From: Tetrahymena thermophila SB210
Taxonomy: Eukaryota > Ciliophora > Oligohymenophorea > Hymenostomatida > Tetrahymenidae
Reading direction: 5' to 3'
DNA: 64,000 nucleotides
Assembly: GCF_000189635.1 (NCBI RefSeq)
Contig: NW_002476368.1
Span: 496,001 to 560,000, forward strand
This document shows, in pieces, positions 61,401 through 64,000 of this stretch. The stretch's first letter is position 1; each line of letters opens with the position of its first letter. Under the pieces are notes generated by a model, which worked only from the letters and a program-made list of their open reading frames with translations, had not been told where the DNA came from and searched no databases. The position numbers and the translations under genes were made by a program.

Positions 61401-61445
61401 TATTATTTATTTTAAACACCTGTTTTTAAAGCTTAAAGTATTCAT
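52454..61445 (-). CDS. Giant Cys-rich, beta-rich multi-pass surface protein B (2888 aa)
   Basis: A tandem paralogue of protein A with the same plan and gene structure: exons 58169-61445 and 52454-57843, with a single 325-nt phase-1 intron at the homologous place. In A and B, exon 1 ends ...QSSIQS and ...QSSSQS, and exon 2 begins VTIYDRN and ISIYDRK. Frame holds from ATG 61445 to TGA 52454-52456. N-terminus: a hydrophobic signal (IIFLTFLKISV), then CGLGCMMCTTQFNCINC. The second Cys block reads GCIKGYVGPLCEQCDIFGVVW before the first membrane segments (FGIIIFIIAYGLISTILFMNS). The cytoplasmic tail is shorter than in A, about 100 residues, and diverged. The very similar ectodomain and membrane part with a different tail suggests the tail is the fastest-changing part. 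Function unknown. Confidence 0.82.
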
Positions 61446-62410
61446 TTGTGTATTTTTGTTTAATTCTACTAACTATTTATATTTTTTTGTTATTTTTAAT
61501 ATAAAATTTCAATTAAACTTATTTAAGACAAATTATTGATGAGTTTTTAGAAAAAAAGAAATTATATTTTTGCTTTCATGTTATATTAAAATCAATCAAA
61601 TGATTGTTAAACTTAAAAATAAATAAAATATTTAATTATTTATAAAGAGGTGAGTTAAAAAAATATTTTTTTATCATTAAACAATTCTAACTTTAACTTT
61701 GTTATTTATATATAATTAAAAATAACGCATATTTTATCAATAAAATTGCATACAAGCTTAATAGATAAAAATTATTTATTAAAATGGTGGTTTTATATTT
61801 ATAATTACTTAATAAATCCTAATATATTATTCATAAAAATAGTACATATAAATAATACCAGTATTTTATAAATGATATTATTGCTTTCTAATTTTGAAAA
61901 GTAAAAGTAAATTTAAAATTAAATTACCTTATTACATCTAAGACAATTTATTAGATCTTCTAGGTAAATTTTTTTTACAGAAAATTGTATTAATTAAGGA
62001 AGGTAAAGAGTATATTCTTTATGAAAATAGGTATTTTTTAAACTAATTTTCCTAGCTATAAATCTCGAATATGAAACTTGACCCCTTGCAAGCCCCTCCC
62101 CCCTCGTAAACAAAAATTATTTAATTTAAAATGAATTAAAAAATAATTTTTTTAAAAATGATAATATTCCATACACTAAATATAAAAATTCGTTAAGATT
62201 CATATATTAAAAATAAATAAAGCAAAATAAAAAAAAATTTAATTTTATAATTTTTTAATATAAAAATTTTTAGTATAATTATTAATCCAAAATATATTTT
62301 AAATTTACTAACTTTAAAATTACATAAAAAAAAATAAATTTTTATTAACAAAAAATAATTATATATTTTTATTAACAATTCATATTATTTCAAATTTCAT
62401 TTTATATTTT
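61446..62410. other. Spacer between giant genes B and C, with a GC-rich patch
   Basis: About 1 kb, mostly A/T. It includes an isolated C-rich patch at 62,079-62,105 (see findings). No gene seen. Confidence 0.5.
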
Positions 62411-64000
62411 TCAATATTATTCATTTACTTGGTTTGAGCTGATTTCATGACAAAATGAATACTAATTGATTTAATTCTATTAAACATCATGCTTTTTTTA
62501 AAAAAGACTGTTCTCATTTTGAATTGACGCTAAGTTTGTGTTGTCTAACATTACTACTTCATTGGTATTATTTTGATTAAACTTATATTAAGTGTCATAA
62601 TATTAGGAAGTGTTTTATTTTTCAAAATTAAATTAGTCATTTAAATGCTCTTATAATTCTTTGCCTTTCTTTGGAGTTCCAAAATTAGATTTAAATGTCT
62701 ATTTTTTATGTAGAGTGCTAATTGAATTTGTTAAAATATTAGAAATATTTATTTTATTTGGAGTTTTTGGACTACTTGAGAGTTTGGATTATATCAAAAA
62801 TGAATTTTAATTTATAAATTAAGATATCTTCAAATCAATACCTATTTTTTAAAAATCTAAGATTAAATTAAATATAAATAAATATTTACATGATTTATGA
62901 TTTCTTGAATTTGAATGTTTCTTTAGTTTTTGATAATTATTTTATAGTAGGATTTATTTAATCATGAGCTTTAAGAATCTCCATCTTTTATATGCTTAGA
63001 AGCTAGTTTAGTTTTTATTTATAAATTTATTAAATGCTTCTTTGGATAATAAGCATCTTAATAAGGCTCTGAAGATTTTACCAAAGAAATTTAAACTAGA
63101 TTTTATTTTTTGATTGAAAATTAACAAAATCAAATAGAATATGTATATTAAGTGGAACATGTGGATGATATACTATGCTATTGTCAACTAATAGTATATA
63201 CTTAATCTATAAATTATAATTTATATAAGAATGTTTATTTTTGTATATATCTCTATTTTTAACATGCTAAAATTTTGAATTGGACTTAGGATAATGATCA
63301 GTATTAAATATAAGCTTATAGAAAAAGAAATTATCAAGTAAGAAATATCACTATTTTATTCTAAAACAGTAAATATTATGAAAATAAAAACTCTAAAATT
63401 AATTCTAATTAAATCCCAATAGAAAAACTATGGCTTATATTCTGTATAATAGTATCCATATTTAAATCTAACTTAGCAATAATTTAATTTTAACTTAGCT
63501 TTTCTAATTTGATGAAAAATGTAAAAAGGTATCAGGATATATACCAAAATAATAGTAGATGAAAAAAAGTACACAAAATTCTCATATTCTTAATTATAGC
63601 AATCTATAGTAATGTCTAATTAAGTATATCTTTTATTGCTTATCTGTCTACAACTTAAAGATTAAATAAAATAAACAATTGAACTTGGCTAGTAGAATAT
63701 AAATATCACATTCATTATTGTATAAAAATGATATTTACTCACTTAAAGAAATCCTAATTTTTTAAAAATTAAAAGAATAAAACCCATAATAAGTAATAAA
63801 AAGATAGGATTTGCTACTTCTAATATTAGATTATATTTAATTCTTTATATTCTGTTATCTATAAGTGAATTTATAAGGCAGTCTGTAGAGTTTTAAAGTT
63901 ATTACTATGGACTTTACATAAGATCTAAACTGGTTGAAATGTATTCTTAAAGGTTACTCAATTAAAATTTTAGAATATATTAGATTATTTATAAATAATT
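62411..64000 (-). CDS. Giant surface protein C, C-terminal part only (529 aa in window)
   Basis: The frame is open from the right edge (64000) to TGA 62411-62413. It matches the C-terminal membrane bundle of A and B: CLINSLIDNRIQRIKYN against CLINSKVNDRIDRIKVN in A, VSKYHFYTIMNVIFIFY, YGYYYTEYKPQFFYWDLIRIN, and FGKIFRALLRCLLSKEAFNKF followed by AYKRWRFLKL. About six membrane segments are visible. Then comes a cytoplasmic tail of roughly 230 residues, Asn/Gln/Ser-rich, with SKLSSSPKTPNKI and SNFGTPKKGKEL, which look like possible phosphorylation sites. This tail is unlike those of A and B. The rest of the gene lies outside the window. A GTAAAT at about 62,891 could be a donor, but no splice is needed to keep the frame. 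Confidence 0.82.

Overview
The window looks like macronuclear-type DNA of a ciliate close to Tetrahymena. It is extremely AT-rich, reading frames use TAA and TAG as glutamine, and TGA is the only stop that ends recognisable proteins. The ten ubiquitin genes prove the code: conserved glutamines such as Gln2, Gln40, Gln49 and Gln62 are written TAA, TAG or CAA interchangeably. No telomere, rRNA, tRNA or transposon was recognised. All coordinates were read by eye.

Layout. 0.2-2.1 kb (minus): a four-exon FAM221-family gene, 3' end uncertain. 5.4-7.1 kb (plus): a B-box/coiled-coil protein. 7.9-27.3 kb (plus): a tandem array of ten intron-less polyubiquitin genes (42 ubiquitin modules), arranged as a three-gene unit (A, B, D) repeated three times plus one more A gene. 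A and B genes encode near-canonical ubiquitin and stop directly after Gly76. The three D genes encode divergent ubiquitins and carry short C-terminal caps. All ten share an upstream element 110-140 nt before the ATG. 28.2-32.5 kb (minus): two tandem multi-pass membrane proteins (511 and 510 aa). 33.0-34.8 kb (plus): a leucine-rich protein. 35.4-38.2 kb (minus): a kinesin with a TGA in frame after the motor. 39.2-41.4 kb (minus): a multi-exon gene ending in a PG-rich-like motif. 42.2-64.0 kb (minus): three tandem giant surface proteins (2963 aa, 2888 aa, and the last 529 aa of a third). They have a signal peptide, Cys-rich and beta-rich ectodomains, a membrane bundle and a cytoplasmic tail, and the two complete copies share one intron at the same place and phase.

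The strongest biology is the ubiquitin array. Seven genes look like ordinary ubiquitin supply. The three D genes keep the Ile44 patch, Lys48 and the LRLRGG tail but have position-specific module types, added cysteines, one K63R module and one module without Met1. The same kinds of module recur in comparable places in all three D genes, so they appear to have partly escaped homogenisation. The other notable points are the kinesin TGA and the giant-protein cluster.
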